Positions 25,816-34,780 of a stretch of DNA of 64,000 nucleotides are shown piece after piece. This DNA comes from JAGVSR01 sp033765145. GTDB taxonomy: Bacteria; Pseudomonadota; Alphaproteobacteria; Rhizobiales; Hyphomicrobiaceae. The stretch lies in the NCBI GenBank assembly GCA_033765145.1, contig JANRIH010000015.1, positions 1-64,000 on the forward strand, read 5' to 3'. Each line of letters opens with the position of its first letter. The first letter of the stretch is position 1. The notes under the pieces were generated by a model. That model did not search any database, was not told the origin of the DNA, and saw nothing but the letters and a program-made list of their open reading frames with translations. The position numbers and the translations under genes were made by a program.

Positions 25816-26193
25816 CGGGTCCTTCTGGGGGTCCGTTTGCGATGGCATGGCACGGCCGGTTGCACGCGTTCCGCAACCCGAGTGCAACCAGCTACCGGAA
25901 CGCTGGCTCGCATCGGGTGCCGCGGTCAAGCATCGAACGCGCGGCGCGTGGGCCATTGCCTGGAAGTTATGCGTCCGGCTCAATTTGGCGGCATGTCGCG
26001 GGTGTATGTCGTGGAGGGTGTCGCGCCGGGCAGGCACGACCTTTGGCGGACAGTGAGCGCTGTCCGTCATCCGGCTGCCCCTGGTCGCGCGGCCGAGATT
26101 GCATCGAGATGATCGAGATCATGGACGCCGCGGGCGTGGCATAGCAGCATTACTCGATCCGCTGTGGCGGCGCATGGCCTCAGGGAGACTGTC
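25816..26193. other. Intergenic region without a gene
   Basis: This is the divergent gap between the leftward transglutaminase set and the rightward methyltransferase. I see no RNA gene, repeat or strong operator. A sigma-54-like element at 25848-25864 has the wrong spacing (see rejected items). Confidence 0.5.
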
Positions 26194-26874
26194 ATGCTCA
26201 ACTGGGAGAAGTTGCGCATCAAGTTCGTGCACGATCAGGTCGCAGCGCGCGGTATCGACGATCCTCTGGTTCTCGACGCCATGAGAGTGGTGGCGCGGGA
26301 GAACTTCGTGCCGGACAGTCAGCGCGAGTTCGCCTATTCGGATTGTCCGCTTCCAATCGGCCATGGCCAGACCATCTCACAGCCTTACATCGTGGCCCTG
26401 ATGATCGAGGTGCTCGGCCTCAGGGGCGGCGAGAAGGTGCTCGAGATCGGCGGCGGTTCGGGGTATGCGGCGGCGGTGCTGGGCGAGATCGGAGGGCAGG
26501 TCTTCACCATCGAGCGGATCGGGCCGCTGGCCGAGACCGCGGCGGCCAATCTCGAGCGCGCCGGCGCGACGAACGTGCGTATGCGGCATGCGGACGGTAC
26601 CGAAGGCTGGGCGGAGGAAGCGCCGTTCGACGCCATCCTCGTTTCCGCAGGCGCTCCCGCCGTACCGCAATCCCTAATGCGTCAATTGAAGATCGGCGGG
26701 CGGTTGGTGGTGCCGGTCGGCGGGGAGCAGCGGTCCCAGCAGCTCTTGAGGATCACGCGGCTTGCCCAGGACAGGTACGATCAGGAGGACATTGCCGACG
26801 TGCGCTTCGTGCCGCTCATCGGCAAGGAAGCGTGGGACGGGACGCACGCCCAACGGCGGCGGCGAACGGAGTGA
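26194..26874 (+). CDS. pcm: Protein-L-isoaspartate O-methyltransferase
   Basis: The 226-residue protein repairs isoaspartyl residues in damaged proteins using S-adenosylmethionine. Motif I is EIGGGSGYAAAVL (about 91-103), with the family-specific LPIGHGQTISQP and the post-motif VSAGAPAVPQSL. ATG 26194 follows CAGGGAG, whereas the earlier GTG at 26164 would add ten unrelated residues. It ends 52 bp before the stop of the convergent WecG-type gene. No signal peptide is seen, so cytoplasmic repair is likely. Confidence 0.9.
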   Translation: MLNWEKLRIKFVHDQVAARGIDDPLVLDAMRVVARENFVPDSQREFAYSDCPLPIGHGQTISQPYIVALMIEVLGLRGGEKVLEIGGGSGYAAAVLGEIGGQVFTIERIGPLAETAAANLERAGATNVRMRHADGTEGWAEEAPFDAILVSAGAPAVPQSLMRQLKIGGRLVVPVGGEQRSQQLLRITRLAQDRYDQEDIADVRFVPLIGKEAWDGTHAQRRRRTE

Positions 26875-26925
26875 GTTGACTGGGGATCGGATGCGTTCTG
26901 GCGTCGTCTCACGTCTGCCGAACGG

Positions 26926-27714
26926 TTATTCCACTGCCGGTTTTTCCGGGCGCGGCAGCCCGAGACGGAAGGTTTCAGCCACGCTCTGGATGGCGAAGAT
27001 CGGCGCCAGCACGACATACCGATGCCAAAGCCGTCGCGGTTCCGAGAAGAGGCGGTGGAGCCATTCCAGACCGTGGTTCCGCATCCAGAGGGGCGCACGG
27101 CGGATCCGATCACTCTGAAAATCGAACGCGGCGCCGACGCCGATCATCACCACGCCCCGAATTCGGCTCACGTGTTCAAGCATCCAGCGTTCCTGCTTGG
27201 GGCAACCGAGACCGATCCAGATAATGTCGACACGAGCGTCGGCGAGGCGCTCTTCGAGTGATCGTTCTTCCAGTTGTGTCAGTGGACGGAACGGGGGGGA
27301 TTCCGCTCCGGCGATCTCGAGCGCCGGATAGGATGTCTTCAGCCGCTCTGCGACGGCCGCGGCAACGCCCTCCGCGCCGCCATAGAAATAGTGCCGCAAG
27401 CCCTGTCCGGCTGAAGCCTCGCAGACGGCCGGCATGAGGTCCGGGCCCGATACCCGCCCCATCCGTCGGTCGCCACGCATGCGCGCGGTCCAGACGAGAG
27501 GCTGCCCGTCGGGCGTGATCATGTCCGCAAGTCTCAGCGCATCGTAGTGAGTCGTGTCGCTACGCGCGCGCATCAGGCTATGGACGTCGCAGGCGCAGAC
27601 GTAGCGGCTTTGACGCTGGCGGGCCCATCCGATGATGCGGCTGACGGCTTCGCTCATATCGATACTGCTGACGGGCACGCCGAGGATCGGAGTCGCATGC
27701 GCATCTTCGGACAT
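26926..27714 (-). CDS. WecG/TagA/CpsF-family glycosyltransferase
   Basis: The 262-residue enzyme starts MSEDAHATPILGVPVSSIDM at ATG 27714; the longer frame to 28152 lies over the shared regulatory region and has no family similarity. Conserved GT26 motifs are VSGPDLMP, YFYGGAEGVAAAVAERL, IWIGLGCPKQERWM and IGVGAAFDFQS. GT26 enzymes add a sugar to undecaprenyl-diphosphate-linked intermediates at the inner face of the membrane. It is transcribed leftward from a region containing a double TCCCCA/TGGGGA-type palindrome shared with other polysaccharide genes, so it belongs to the exopolysaccharide set. Confidence 0.9.
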   Translation of the reverse strand: MSEDAHATPILGVPVSSIDMSEAVSRIIGWARQRQSRYVCACDVHSLMRARSDTTHYDALRLADMITPDGQPLVWTARMRGDRRMGRVSGPDLMPAVCEASAGQGLRHYFYGGAEGVAAAVAERLKTSYPALEIAGAESPPFRPLTQLEERSLEERLADARVDIIWIGLGCPKQERWMLEHVSRIRGVVMIGVGAAFDFQSDRIRRAPLWMRNHGLEWLHRLFSEPRRLWHRYVVLAPIFAIQSVAETFRLGLPRPEKPAVE

Positions 27715-27779
27715 GATTTCTACCTGCTCGTCCCGATGTCGGACGAGAAGCTCACCACGTCTGCTGCGATGTCCGCTGT

Positions 27780-27806
27780 CCCCAATTGGGTGTTCCCATT
27801 TGGGGA
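27780..27806. promoter_or_regulatory. Tandem TCCCCA-type palindromes in divergent EPS promoter 1
   Basis: CCCCAATTGGG (27780-27790) and CCCATTTGGGGA (27795-27806) lie four bases apart between the leftward GT26 gene (start 27714) and the rightward acyltransferase gene (27904). The second ends 98 bp before ATG 27904. Matching sites precede the other two divergent polysaccharide gene pairs, so this is probably an operator for one regulator. Confidence 0.65.
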
Positions 27807-27903
27807 TGACCTTTGCGCCTCCCATCTCGCAACGATGCGTTGCTATCGGTGGATCGCACCCAGACGCGAGACGCACAGGGGCCTTGTCCGGGAGACGTCG
27901 ATC

Positions 27904-29178
27904 ATGAGCACGCGGGCACACGCTCTCGAGCGCCACGCGGATTACGCCACGGCGCACACAGTCGATATCGAGCAGCCCCGCAGCAGTTCGGGACGGCGGG
28001 TGCTCGACGTGGGCCCCCTGTCGGTTGAGCTCTACGACGATCCGGCGGCGATCGAGAGCGAATGGCGGCAATTCGAGCAGCGCGCCGTGTCGAGCCTCTT
28101 TCAAAGCTACGACTGGCTCGACGCCTGGCTCAAGAGCGGTGCGCTCGCACATGGCGAAGCACCCGTCATTGCTGTCGGGCGACGGGCGTCAGGAGCCATC
28201 GATTTCATCTGGCCTCTGGCCGTCGTCCGCCGAAACGGTTTTTCGCTGCTGACGTGGCTCGGCACGCCGATCAACAGCTACAACACGGGGATTTTCGATC
28301 TCAACGCGGAGGTGCGTAATCCGACCCTTGCCCGTGCTGCACTCTCTGCAATTGCTCACTCGCTTCCCGGCGTCGTGGCCATTCAGCTCGTCAATCAGCC
28401 GATGGTCTGGGAAACCGTGCCAAATCCTCTTGTGTTGGATAGATGGGCCCCGAACGGGGATTTCGCGCGCCAGATCAGCCTCGGGGCCGATGCGGATTCG
28501 CTCATCGGTTCGCAGGTCAGTGCGCAGCGTCGCCGCGATATCAAACGCAAGCAGCGCAAGATCGAGGAGCTTGGAAAAATCTCCTTGTTCGATGCTCGAA
28601 GTACGGAAGAGCGGCGCGGCTTCGTCGAGTGCTTCCTCCGCCTGAAACTGACGCAACTTGAGAAGATCCGATCGCCATCCGCATTCGCTGATTCGTCCGT
28701 CGTCCGCTTCCTCCATCTCCTTGCCGCAGGGACGCCCAAGAGCTTCCAGCAACACATGGAGGTGCAGATGGTGGGCGATCAGACAGCGTCGATGCGATGG
28801 GGCATGACGTTCAAGGATCGCTACTACGGCTTCAATCAAACCGTTGGAGACGGCAACTTCCGGAGCTTCTCTCCCGGGCTCGTTCATACCCTGCACTCGG
28901 TCCGAGCCGCATGCCTTGATGGTACGGAATTCTATGATTTCGGTCCCGGTCCCGGTGACCACAAGGATTTCTGGAAGCCGACCGATACCGCACTTGTCGA
29001 CACGCGGATCGTTCTCAAGGCCACGGGCTGGGCAGCCGTTGGTCCTTCGATGGTCTGGTCGGCAGCCAAGGTTCGTCTCCGCGCCCATCCGAGAGCCCTC
29101 GATATCTGGCGCAATCTGCGCTTCCACGTCCGCGGACTTGCCCGACATCAGGTGAGGGTCGCGGACGGAAACCGGTGA
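27904..29178 (+). CDS. FemAB/CelD-type GNAT acyltransferase (BioF2-like), EPS modification
   Basis: The 424-residue protein starts at ATG 27904; the in-frame extension to 27547 covers the regulatory palindromes. It has the tandem acetyltransferase layout of the CelD/BcsL or BioF2-like family (Acetyltransf_6): SLFQSYDWLDAWLKSG, a central RRDIKRKQRKIEELG helix, and a C-terminal strand/helix pair around GFNQTVGDGNFRSFSPGLVHTLHSV with DFGPGPGDHKDFWKP. Such proteins add acyl or aminoacyl groups to polysaccharide or cell wall. It is the first gene of a pair with the GT4 at 29207, so it probably decorates the exopolysaccharide. The acyl donor is unknown. Confidence 0.8.
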   Translation: MSTRAHALERHADYATAHTVDIEQPRSSSGRRVLDVGPLSVELYDDPAAIESEWRQFEQRAVSSLFQSYDWLDAWLKSGALAHGEAPVIAVGRRASGAIDFIWPLAVVRRNGFSLLTWLGTPINSYNTGIFDLNAEVRNPTLARAALSAIAHSLPGVVAIQLVNQPMVWETVPNPLVLDRWAPNGDFARQISLGADADSLIGSQVSAQRRRDIKRKQRKIEELGKISLFDARSTEERRGFVECFLRLKLTQLEKIRSPSAFADSSVVRFLHLLAAGTPKSFQQHMEVQMVGDQTASMRWGMTFKDRYYGFNQTVGDGNFRSFSPGLVHTLHSVRAACLDGTEFYDFGPGPGDHKDFWKPTDTALVDTRIVLKATGWAAVGPSMVWSAAKVRLRAHPRALDIWRNLRFHVRGLARHQVRVADGNR

Positions 29179-29206
29179 CGAGGGTCCTGATCGACGCGAT
29201 GGCGAC

Positions 29207-30517
29207 ATGAAAATCCTGATGAGTGCGTTCTCCTGCGGCCCGGACGTCGGATCAGAGCCAGGGATCGGCTGGAACTGGGCGCTCGAAGCGGCGCGACAGG
29301 GGCATACCGTTCATGTCCTGACGCAGACCGAGTACAAGCGCGAGATCGAAACCGAGATCGCCGCCAAACGTCTCCCGGACGGACTGACGTTCGAGTTCTT
29401 CATGCCGCCTTGGCTGGCACGCCTTCGCGATGGCGGCTGCCGCGCCGGGCTCGAGGCCATCACCTGGCAACTCGTCAGCCCGCTCTGGCAGATCGCGCTT
29501 CTCGGGCATGTGCGCCGGCGCGGTCTCGATCGGGGCTTCGATTTCGTACATCACATCACATTTGGCGGCATCCGCCATCCGACCTTGCTCGGAAGGCTCG
29601 ATACGCCGCTCGTGCTCGGCCCACTGGGCGGCGGCGAACGGGCGCCCATGCCGCTCCGGACTTCGATGCCGTGGCGCGGCTGGATCAAGGACCTCGTGCG
29701 GGACCTCCACACCGCGACGCTGCGTTTCGATCCGATCACGCGAAACGCATGCCGCCGCGCGGCTGCAATCTACGCTAAGACCAGTGCCAGCCGCGATGCC
29801 CTTCTCAGTGTCGCAGCGTCGGAAGTTTACGTGCGGCGGGAAATCGGGATCTGGAGCGTGGCCAAGGGATTGCGGCCGGCGCGTCCGGCCGGGACCGCAC
29901 TGAGGCTCCTGTTCGCGGGCCAGCACGTCTACTGGAAAGGCGGTCATTTGGCACTCCGCGCCGTGGCGGCTGCCCGCCGGTCGGGGCATGATATCCGCCT
30001 CACGATGGTTGGCAGCGGGCCGGAGGCCGACCGCTGGCGCCGACTCGCTTCGGATCTCGGGCTGGACGAGGCCGTCGAATGGCGCGGACAGATACCGTTC
30101 CAGGCCATGAAGGCGGCCTATGAGGAGCATGACGCCTTTCTCTATCCGAGCCTTCATGATTCGAGCGGGAATGTCGTCCTCGAGGCTCTCGCCCGCGGGC
30201 TGCCGGTCATCTGCCTCGATCTCGGTGGACCAGGGGACATCGTCACCGGCGAATGCGGCGTCGTCGTCGGAACCGGCGGACGGGGCGAAGAAGATTGCGT
30301 TAGTGCACTCGCGCGAGCGATCGGCGCCCTCGCATCCTCGGCGAGCCTCGTGCATCGATTGAGCGGGGGCGCACTCGAGCGGGCGCGGCAGTTTCTCTGG
30401 CCTCTCGTCGTATCAGGGCTCTACGAGGATGTGGCGCGGCGGCTGTCTCGCATGCCCGCAGTCTCGTCCGAGACGTCGGCCTCGCGTGAAGCGGTCGCCC
30501 TAGACATGGCGAGATAG
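29207..30517 (+). CDS. GT4-family glycosyltransferase
   Basis: The 436-residue enzyme has a GT-B fold. The N-terminal half opens MKILMSAFSCGPDVGSEPGIGWNWA and the C-terminal donor-binding half includes LLFAGQHVYWKGGHLALRA, MVGSGPEADRWRRLA and the EX7E-type SLHDSSGNVVLEALARGLPVI. It transfers a sugar from a nucleotide donor to a growing lipid-linked repeat on the cytoplasmic face. It is 28 bp downstream of the acyltransferase gene and shares its promoter. Its 3' end overlaps the convergent flippase gene by 97 bp. Confidence 0.88.
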   Translation: MKILMSAFSCGPDVGSEPGIGWNWALEAARQGHTVHVLTQTEYKREIETEIAAKRLPDGLTFEFFMPPWLARLRDGGCRAGLEAITWQLVSPLWQIALLGHVRRRGLDRGFDFVHHITFGGIRHPTLLGRLDTPLVLGPLGGGERAPMPLRTSMPWRGWIKDLVRDLHTATLRFDPITRNACRRAAAIYAKTSASRDALLSVAASEVYVRREIGIWSVAKGLRPARPAGTALRLLFAGQHVYWKGGHLALRAVAAARRSGHDIRLTMVGSGPEADRWRRLASDLGLDEAVEWRGQIPFQAMKAAYEEHDAFLYPSLHDSSGNVVLEALARGLPVICLDLGGPGDIVTGECGVVVGTGGRGEEDCVSALARAIGALASSASLVHRLSGGALERARQFLWPLVVSGLYEDVARRLSRMPAVSSETSASREAVALDMAR

Positions 30518-31779
30518 AGCGTCACGCCCAAGGCCGTGGAGGTGAACAGCGCTTCGCCGAGGAGCATTCCGGCGAGGCCCAACCCCGTGATAAGAGGCAC
30601 GATGGCGATCATGGAGACCACCGCCCCTGACATCCCGCCGTAAAACTCCAACGCGGGCCGACGCATGGCACGGAGGCGTATGCCTATCGCCTCGCGTCCG
30701 GTGTGCAGGATCATGACGAGAGCATAGGCCGACAGCACCCAGGCACCCGACATCGCCGCGGGGCCGTAGACGGCGACGATCAGGGGCTCGCTCGCGACCG
30801 AGACAAGACAGAGAACGATCGCAATCGCCGACGCATAGCGCGCGACGAAACTCCACATGAAGCGGTCGAGACCGGAGTATGACTGTTCGGCATAGGCTCG
30901 GCTAGCGCCAGCCTGGGCGAGCTTGCCGAGGCCTTGGAGTGGGACGTTGACAGCAAGCACGACCTGCTGGGCGGCACGCAGGAGGCCCAGGTCCTGAAGA
31001 CCGAGGCATGCGCCGACGGCGATGTTGACGACAGCCTCGCGGGTGGCGCCGACCGAGGCCGTGGCGAACATCCAGCGTGCCAGACCGGCATGCTTCTCGC
31101 CGACATCGGCCAGCGTTCGGTGACAGTAGTCAGGCCGGAGTGTCACCATCCACGCTAATGCGAACGACGCGGTGGCAGTCATCGCCATCACATGGAGCGT
31201 GCCGGCGACGCCGATCCAGCCGGCGCCGAAGAGTGTCAGCAGGATGATGATCTGCAGTCCGTAACGCAGCAGGTCGAGGAGAAAACTCGCGCGCGACCGG
31301 CCTACGCTATAAAAGTAGTGACGCAGCATGTCAGACGCCGTGCCAGCTCCGACGACCCATGCCACGGGGGCGGCCAGATCGGAGAGACCCCAGGCGGGAT
31401 CGAGCGCATCAAGGAGATGCAGGGCGAGCCAGGCGCTGATGGAGGCGATCAGAGAGAATGCTCCCTGGTGGATCAGAACCGCTCCGAGATATCGGTTCCG
31501 CTCCGCGGGGTTCCAGGCTGAGCCGACCGTCAGCATGGGACCGGTGACGAGCGCCCCTTGAAGGTTCTGTGCCAAGAACAGGGCGACTGACGCAAGTACG
31601 AAGCGGCCGAGTTCGTCGAGGCCCAGGAAGCGGGCGATCAGAATGCCGGTCAGGAAGCTCGCTCCGCTGACTATGGCCTGGTCCAGGAGCGCCCAGGACA
31701 CGTCGGGGACCGCGGCGAGCCGTTTGGACATCCCACCGGAGCTTTCTGGTACCGGGTGGCGGTTTTCAGGATCGCTCAT
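30421..31779 (-). CDS. Wzx-type polysaccharide flippase
   Basis: The 452-residue polytopic membrane protein has about 12 hydrophobic segments and few charges between them, starting with WALLDQAIVSGASFLTGILIARFLGL, the normal polysaccharide-exporter signature. It should move undecaprenyl-linked repeats across the inner membrane. It lies 60 bp downstream of the sugar-transferase gene in the same direction and is the second gene of that leftward transcript. The coding end overlaps the GT4 gene end by 97 bp, so the two mRNAs would be antisense there. Confidence 0.85.
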   Translation of the reverse strand: MSDPENRHPVPESSGGMSKRLAAVPDVSWALLDQAIVSGASFLTGILIARFLGLDELGRFVLASVALFLAQNLQGALVTGPMLTVGSAWNPAERNRYLGAVLIHQGAFSLIASISAWLALHLLDALDPAWGLSDLAAPVAWVVGAGTASDMLRHYFYSVGRSRASFLLDLLRYGLQIIILLTLFGAGWIGVAGTLHVMAMTATASFALAWMVTLRPDYCHRTLADVGEKHAGLARWMFATASVGATREAVVNIAVGACLGLQDLGLLRAAQQVVLAVNVPLQGLGKLAQAGASRAYAEQSYSGLDRFMWSFVARYASAIAIVLCLVSVASEPLIVAVYGPAAMSGAWVLSAYALVMILHTGREAIGIRLRAMRRPALEFYGGMSGAVVSMIAIVPLITGLGLAGMLLGEALFTSTALGVTLYLAMSRATASREADVSDETAGMRDSRRATSS

Positions 31780-31839
31780 GTTCCTCGGACCGGCATGTCG
31801 CAGAGATCACTCGAGCCCCAGCTCGTTGCGGAGCGGTGG

Positions 31840-33351
31840 TCAGACGGCGTTGCGGCCCGTGAAGCCAAACAGCGGCGTCAGGAAAAGGATCTTCATGTCG
31901 AGCCAAAGCGACCACTTTCTGATGTATTCGAGATCATGCTCGACGCGCCGGCGCATGAGCTCGGGATCTGCCGTCGGTCCGCGGAAGCCGTTGATCTGCG
32001 CCCAGCCGGTGATGCCCGGCTTCACCTTGTGGCGGCGCATGTAGGTCGCGAACATCTCGGCATAGAATTCGTTGTGCGCCACGGCGTGCGGCCTCGGTCC
32101 GACGAGCGACATGTCGCCCGAGAGCACGTTCAAGAGCTGGGGCAACTCGTCGAGGCTCGTCACGCGAAGGAAGCGGCCGACGCGGGTCACTCGCTGATCG
32201 TTGCGGATCGCCTGATTGATCACGGGTCCATCCTCAAGGACGTGCATGGTGCGGAACTTCCAGACCTGGAATACGGCGTTGTTGAAGCCGTGTCGGCGCT
32301 GGCGGAAGAACACGGGGCCGGTACTGTCAATCTTGATCGCAATTGCGATGGCGGCCAGTAGTGGAGAGAGCAGGAGAAGCGAGATACCGGCGACTGTGTA
32401 GTCGAGGGCCGACTTCGCAACGCCATTCCAGCCGTCGATCGGGCGCCGCTTGATTTCCGCGAGGATGAGGCCTCCGCAGCGCGAAAGCGTCGTCTCGGCC
32501 ATGCCGCCCGGCATTGTGCCGACAAGAAACTGCATTTCACATGGAATTTCGGCGAGCTTAGGGAACAGTCCGGTCATTCGTTCTGCTTCGCTTATGCTGC
32601 CCGTCAGGATCAGCCGATCGACGGCATTGCGATCGAGAAATGACACGATGTCGAGAGCGTCACGGCCGAGGACAGTGCCGGGGAGGGGAAGCGGATTGCC
32701 GTCGGTATCAAACAAGGCGACGACGTCGATCTCCCTATTGCGTTCTGTCAGGTTGGAGAGCGCAGCGGAGTGCGTTTCGGCCGGACCGCAGAGAGCAACA
32801 GCTTCCCGCATTGAACCCGAAGCGGCCCGGTGGCGGGCCGTGAAATCAAAGTATGTCCGGCAAGCGAGGACGATTGTGACGGATGCCAGGAGCCAGAGGA
32901 GCACCCATCCTCGTGAATAGTCGTCGGCAAAGCCGGTGACATATCCGATCGCGATGACGATCAGGAATGCGAGGGCGAGAGCGGTCGTGATGCCGGCTGC
33001 GATGTCGGGGGAAACGCGCATCGACCGGGCGGAATAGAGCCCGCGCGACAGGAAAATCTGGTACTGGAGGAGGCCCACAAGAAGTATAGGCACGAGATAC
33101 CTGGCGAAGGTCTCGTGACCGATCAGCATGTCGACATAGAGACCCTTGACGGCGAAGCCCGCGATCGCGACGGCGAGGATTTCACCGGTGATGGCGGCGT
33201 CGACGAGAACCCGGCCGGATGCGGTTTCGGTCAGGACATGAGCGGGCGAATGGGCCGGCGACGAGGACAGCGGCTCTTTGGTTCCGAGGTTCGACAACAA
33301 CTCGGAAAGGTCGATCCTCCGGGAGCGGTCGGATCGAATTTTGCCACTCAT
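31840..33351 (-). CDS. Undecaprenyl-phosphate sugar phosphotransferase (WbaP/ExoY-type), first copy
   Basis: The 503-residue protein has an N-terminal region with about four to five membrane segments (VLVDAAITGEILAVAI, then FLIVIAIGYVTGF and others), a CoA-binding-like Rossmann region, and a C-terminal catalytic bacterial sugar transferase domain. The domain carries GPVFFRQRRHGFNNAVFQVWKFRTM, then TSLDELPQLLNVLSGDMSLVGPRP and KPGITGWAQINGFRG, so the catalytic Asp/Glu region is intact. It starts the exopolysaccharide repeat by loading a sugar-1-phosphate on undecaprenyl phosphate. It is the first gene of the leftward transcript from the second divergent palindrome region (33460-33473). Confidence 0.9.
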   Translation of the reverse strand: MSGKIRSDRSRRIDLSELLSNLGTKEPLSSSPAHSPAHVLTETASGRVLVDAAITGEILAVAIAGFAVKGLYVDMLIGHETFARYLVPILLVGLLQYQIFLSRGLYSARSMRVSPDIAAGITTALALAFLIVIAIGYVTGFADDYSRGWVLLWLLASVTIVLACRTYFDFTARHRAASGSMREAVALCGPAETHSAALSNLTERNREIDVVALFDTDGNPLPLPGTVLGRDALDIVSFLDRNAVDRLILTGSISEAERMTGLFPKLAEIPCEMQFLVGTMPGGMAETTLSRCGGLILAEIKRRPIDGWNGVAKSALDYTVAGISLLLLSPLLAAIAIAIKIDSTGPVFFRQRRHGFNNAVFQVWKFRTMHVLEDGPVINQAIRNDQRVTRVGRFLRVTSLDELPQLLNVLSGDMSLVGPRPHAVAHNEFYAEMFATYMRRHKVKPGITGWAQINGFRGPTADPELMRRRVEHDLEYIRKWSLWLDMKILFLTPLFGFTGRNAV

Positions 33352-33459
33352 GACCTATGCTCCCGCGCAGGCGGGACCTCTCTCTGCTCACAACAAAAAA
33401 TGATAATGCGGCACGTGCTCGTATGAATTTTAATTTGCCGCGGAGCGCCCATGAACCAA

Positions 33460-33473
33460 TCCCCAAATGGGGA
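33460..33473. promoter_or_regulatory. TCCCCA-AA-TGGGGA palindrome in divergent EPS promoter 2
   Basis: The site TCCCCAAATGGGGA has perfect 6-bp arms and is preceded by GAACCAA, as at 39321. It lies 109 bp upstream of the sugar-transferase start (33351) and 90 bp upstream of ATG 33563. It is a likely common operator. An unrelated GCACGTGC palindrome (33411-33418) also lies in this gap. Confidence 0.7.
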
Positions 33474-33562
33474 TGCGGAACGCGTCGAGCGGCAGGCAAG
33501 GTAAGTCTTCAGAGAAGGACGCCGGCAGGCGGCGGCCTAGGCTTCGGAAGAGCGTTGCCGTC

Positions 33563-34780
33563 ATGGTCGGCTCAATGCGGGTCGGAGACGTTGTTGAGCG
33601 GCGAATAGCCCCACCTCGCGCGCCTCACAATGCCGATGCCGATCGCGCACTCAGTCGATTGGGTGTCACGGGAGCGGTTGCCTTTTTCGCGCTCGGCTAT
33701 CCGGGCCTCTATCTCGAAGGTGTTCTCGGGCAGCTCCGATATCTCATCTATGCTGCGCCTTTTGCCTTGATCGCGCCGCACCTTTACATGGACGCATCGA
33801 GCGTCAATCGGGTTGCGACGAGCGGGCTCGTGCTCTATGCGGCGTCCGCATTCATCTTTTTCGTCGTGAACGGAGGAGAGGTCGCGCACAACTTCTGGAT
33901 CAATGCGACACTCATTCCGCTGGCGATCCTAGGCTTTGTGCCGGATGCGAGGGCCGGGCGGCGGCACATCGAGCTCATGTTCTGGGTGATCCTGGTCTGT
34001 TCGGCGCTGTCTTTCATGTTCTCTGCGCATGGCAGCATCCGGCTGTTGGCAATTCTCTCTTCAGGCACCGGGACGGGCCTCGTTGATGCCTATGGCAACC
34101 ACGAGGGGCTGGTTGCGCCGCTCTTTGCGCTCTTCTTCCATGCTGTCGGCGCTCAGCTCTACGCGCTCGCCGCCGTTGCAATCAGTGTGATAGGCGGCAA
34201 GCGCATCGGCCTTCTGGCGCTCGTCGCGGGACTTCTCGTGCTCTACACCTTGCGTCGCGTCAGGCGGCTCGACCGGGCGAGATCTCGGATCGTCCTTCTT
34301 CTCGTCGCGCTCTCCGCCATCAATGCGGCATCGGTCAACATGCTCCAGATCGCGGAAACCTTCCATCGCACGCTAGGGCTCAAGGTTCCGATCGAGGAGA
34401 TCATGCTTGGGCGGCACAACCTCGCACGCGAGATCAACCGTTCGCTCGAAGTCAAGCCGCTCCTGGTGCAGGTTTTCGGGTCGGGTCCGGGTGCTGCGGA
34501 ATCGCTCGCCGGCGACAGGCTGAAGAACGGTGCGGCCTATCTCCCGCACAACGACTGGCTGAAGATCCGCTACGACTACGGTGTTGCCGGCTCGATCCTG
34601 GTGATCATCGGCATGACGCTCGTTTTTTCAACGAGCGCAGTGGCCGTAGCCCTCGGTATCACATCGGCCATCGTCATGATGACGGACAACGTGATCATCT
34701 ACGTCTTCTTCCAACTGCCGATCGCCGTGATGCTCGCTTATCTCCGATGGGGTGAGGGCCGTGATGGAACGCCTCTTTGA
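33563..34780 (+). CDS. O-antigen-ligase/Wzy-like polysaccharide polymerase
   Basis: The 405-residue membrane protein has many hydrophobic segments and a periplasmic region of the Wzy/WaaL type (about residues 270-340), including the conserved NDWLKIRYDYGVAG. I start at ATG 33563 (GGAAGAG upstream; ATG 33575 is an alternative); the frame to 33467 would begin within the shared operator. It should join lipid-linked repeats in the periplasm. Its stop overlaps the start of the beta-helix protein gene, consistent with coupling. The lack of strong conserved sequence is normal for these proteins, so the function is assigned from topology and context. Confidence 0.75.
   Translation: MVGSMRVGDVVERRIAPPRAPHNADADRALSRLGVTGAVAFFALGYPGLYLEGVLGQLRYLIYAAPFALIAPHLYMDASSVNRVATSGLVLYAASAFIFFVVNGGEVAHNFWINATLIPLAILGFVPDARAGRRHIELMFWVILVCSALSFMFSAHGSIRLLAILSSGTGTGLVDAYGNHEGLVAPLFALFFHAVGAQLYALAAVAISVIGGKRIGLLALVAGLLVLYTLRRVRRLDRARSRIVLLLVALSAINAASVNMLQIAETFHRTLGLKVPIEEIMLGRHNLAREINRSLEVKPLLVQVFGSGPGAAESLAGDRLKNGAAYLPHNDWLKIRYDYGVAGSILVIIGMTLVFSTSAVAVALGITSAIVMMTDNVIIYVFFQLPIAVMLAYLRWGEGRDGTPL

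Noticed and set aside
25848..25864. Second sigma-54-like element TGGCACG-GCCGG-TTGCA
   Set aside because: The sequence blocks match, but the GG and GC are 11 bases apart instead of 10, and it points to a gene 330 bp away without further support.
27715..28152. N-terminal extension of the GT26 gene
   Set aside because: It covers the tandem regulatory palindromes and has no homology; the conserved protein begins at ATG 27714.
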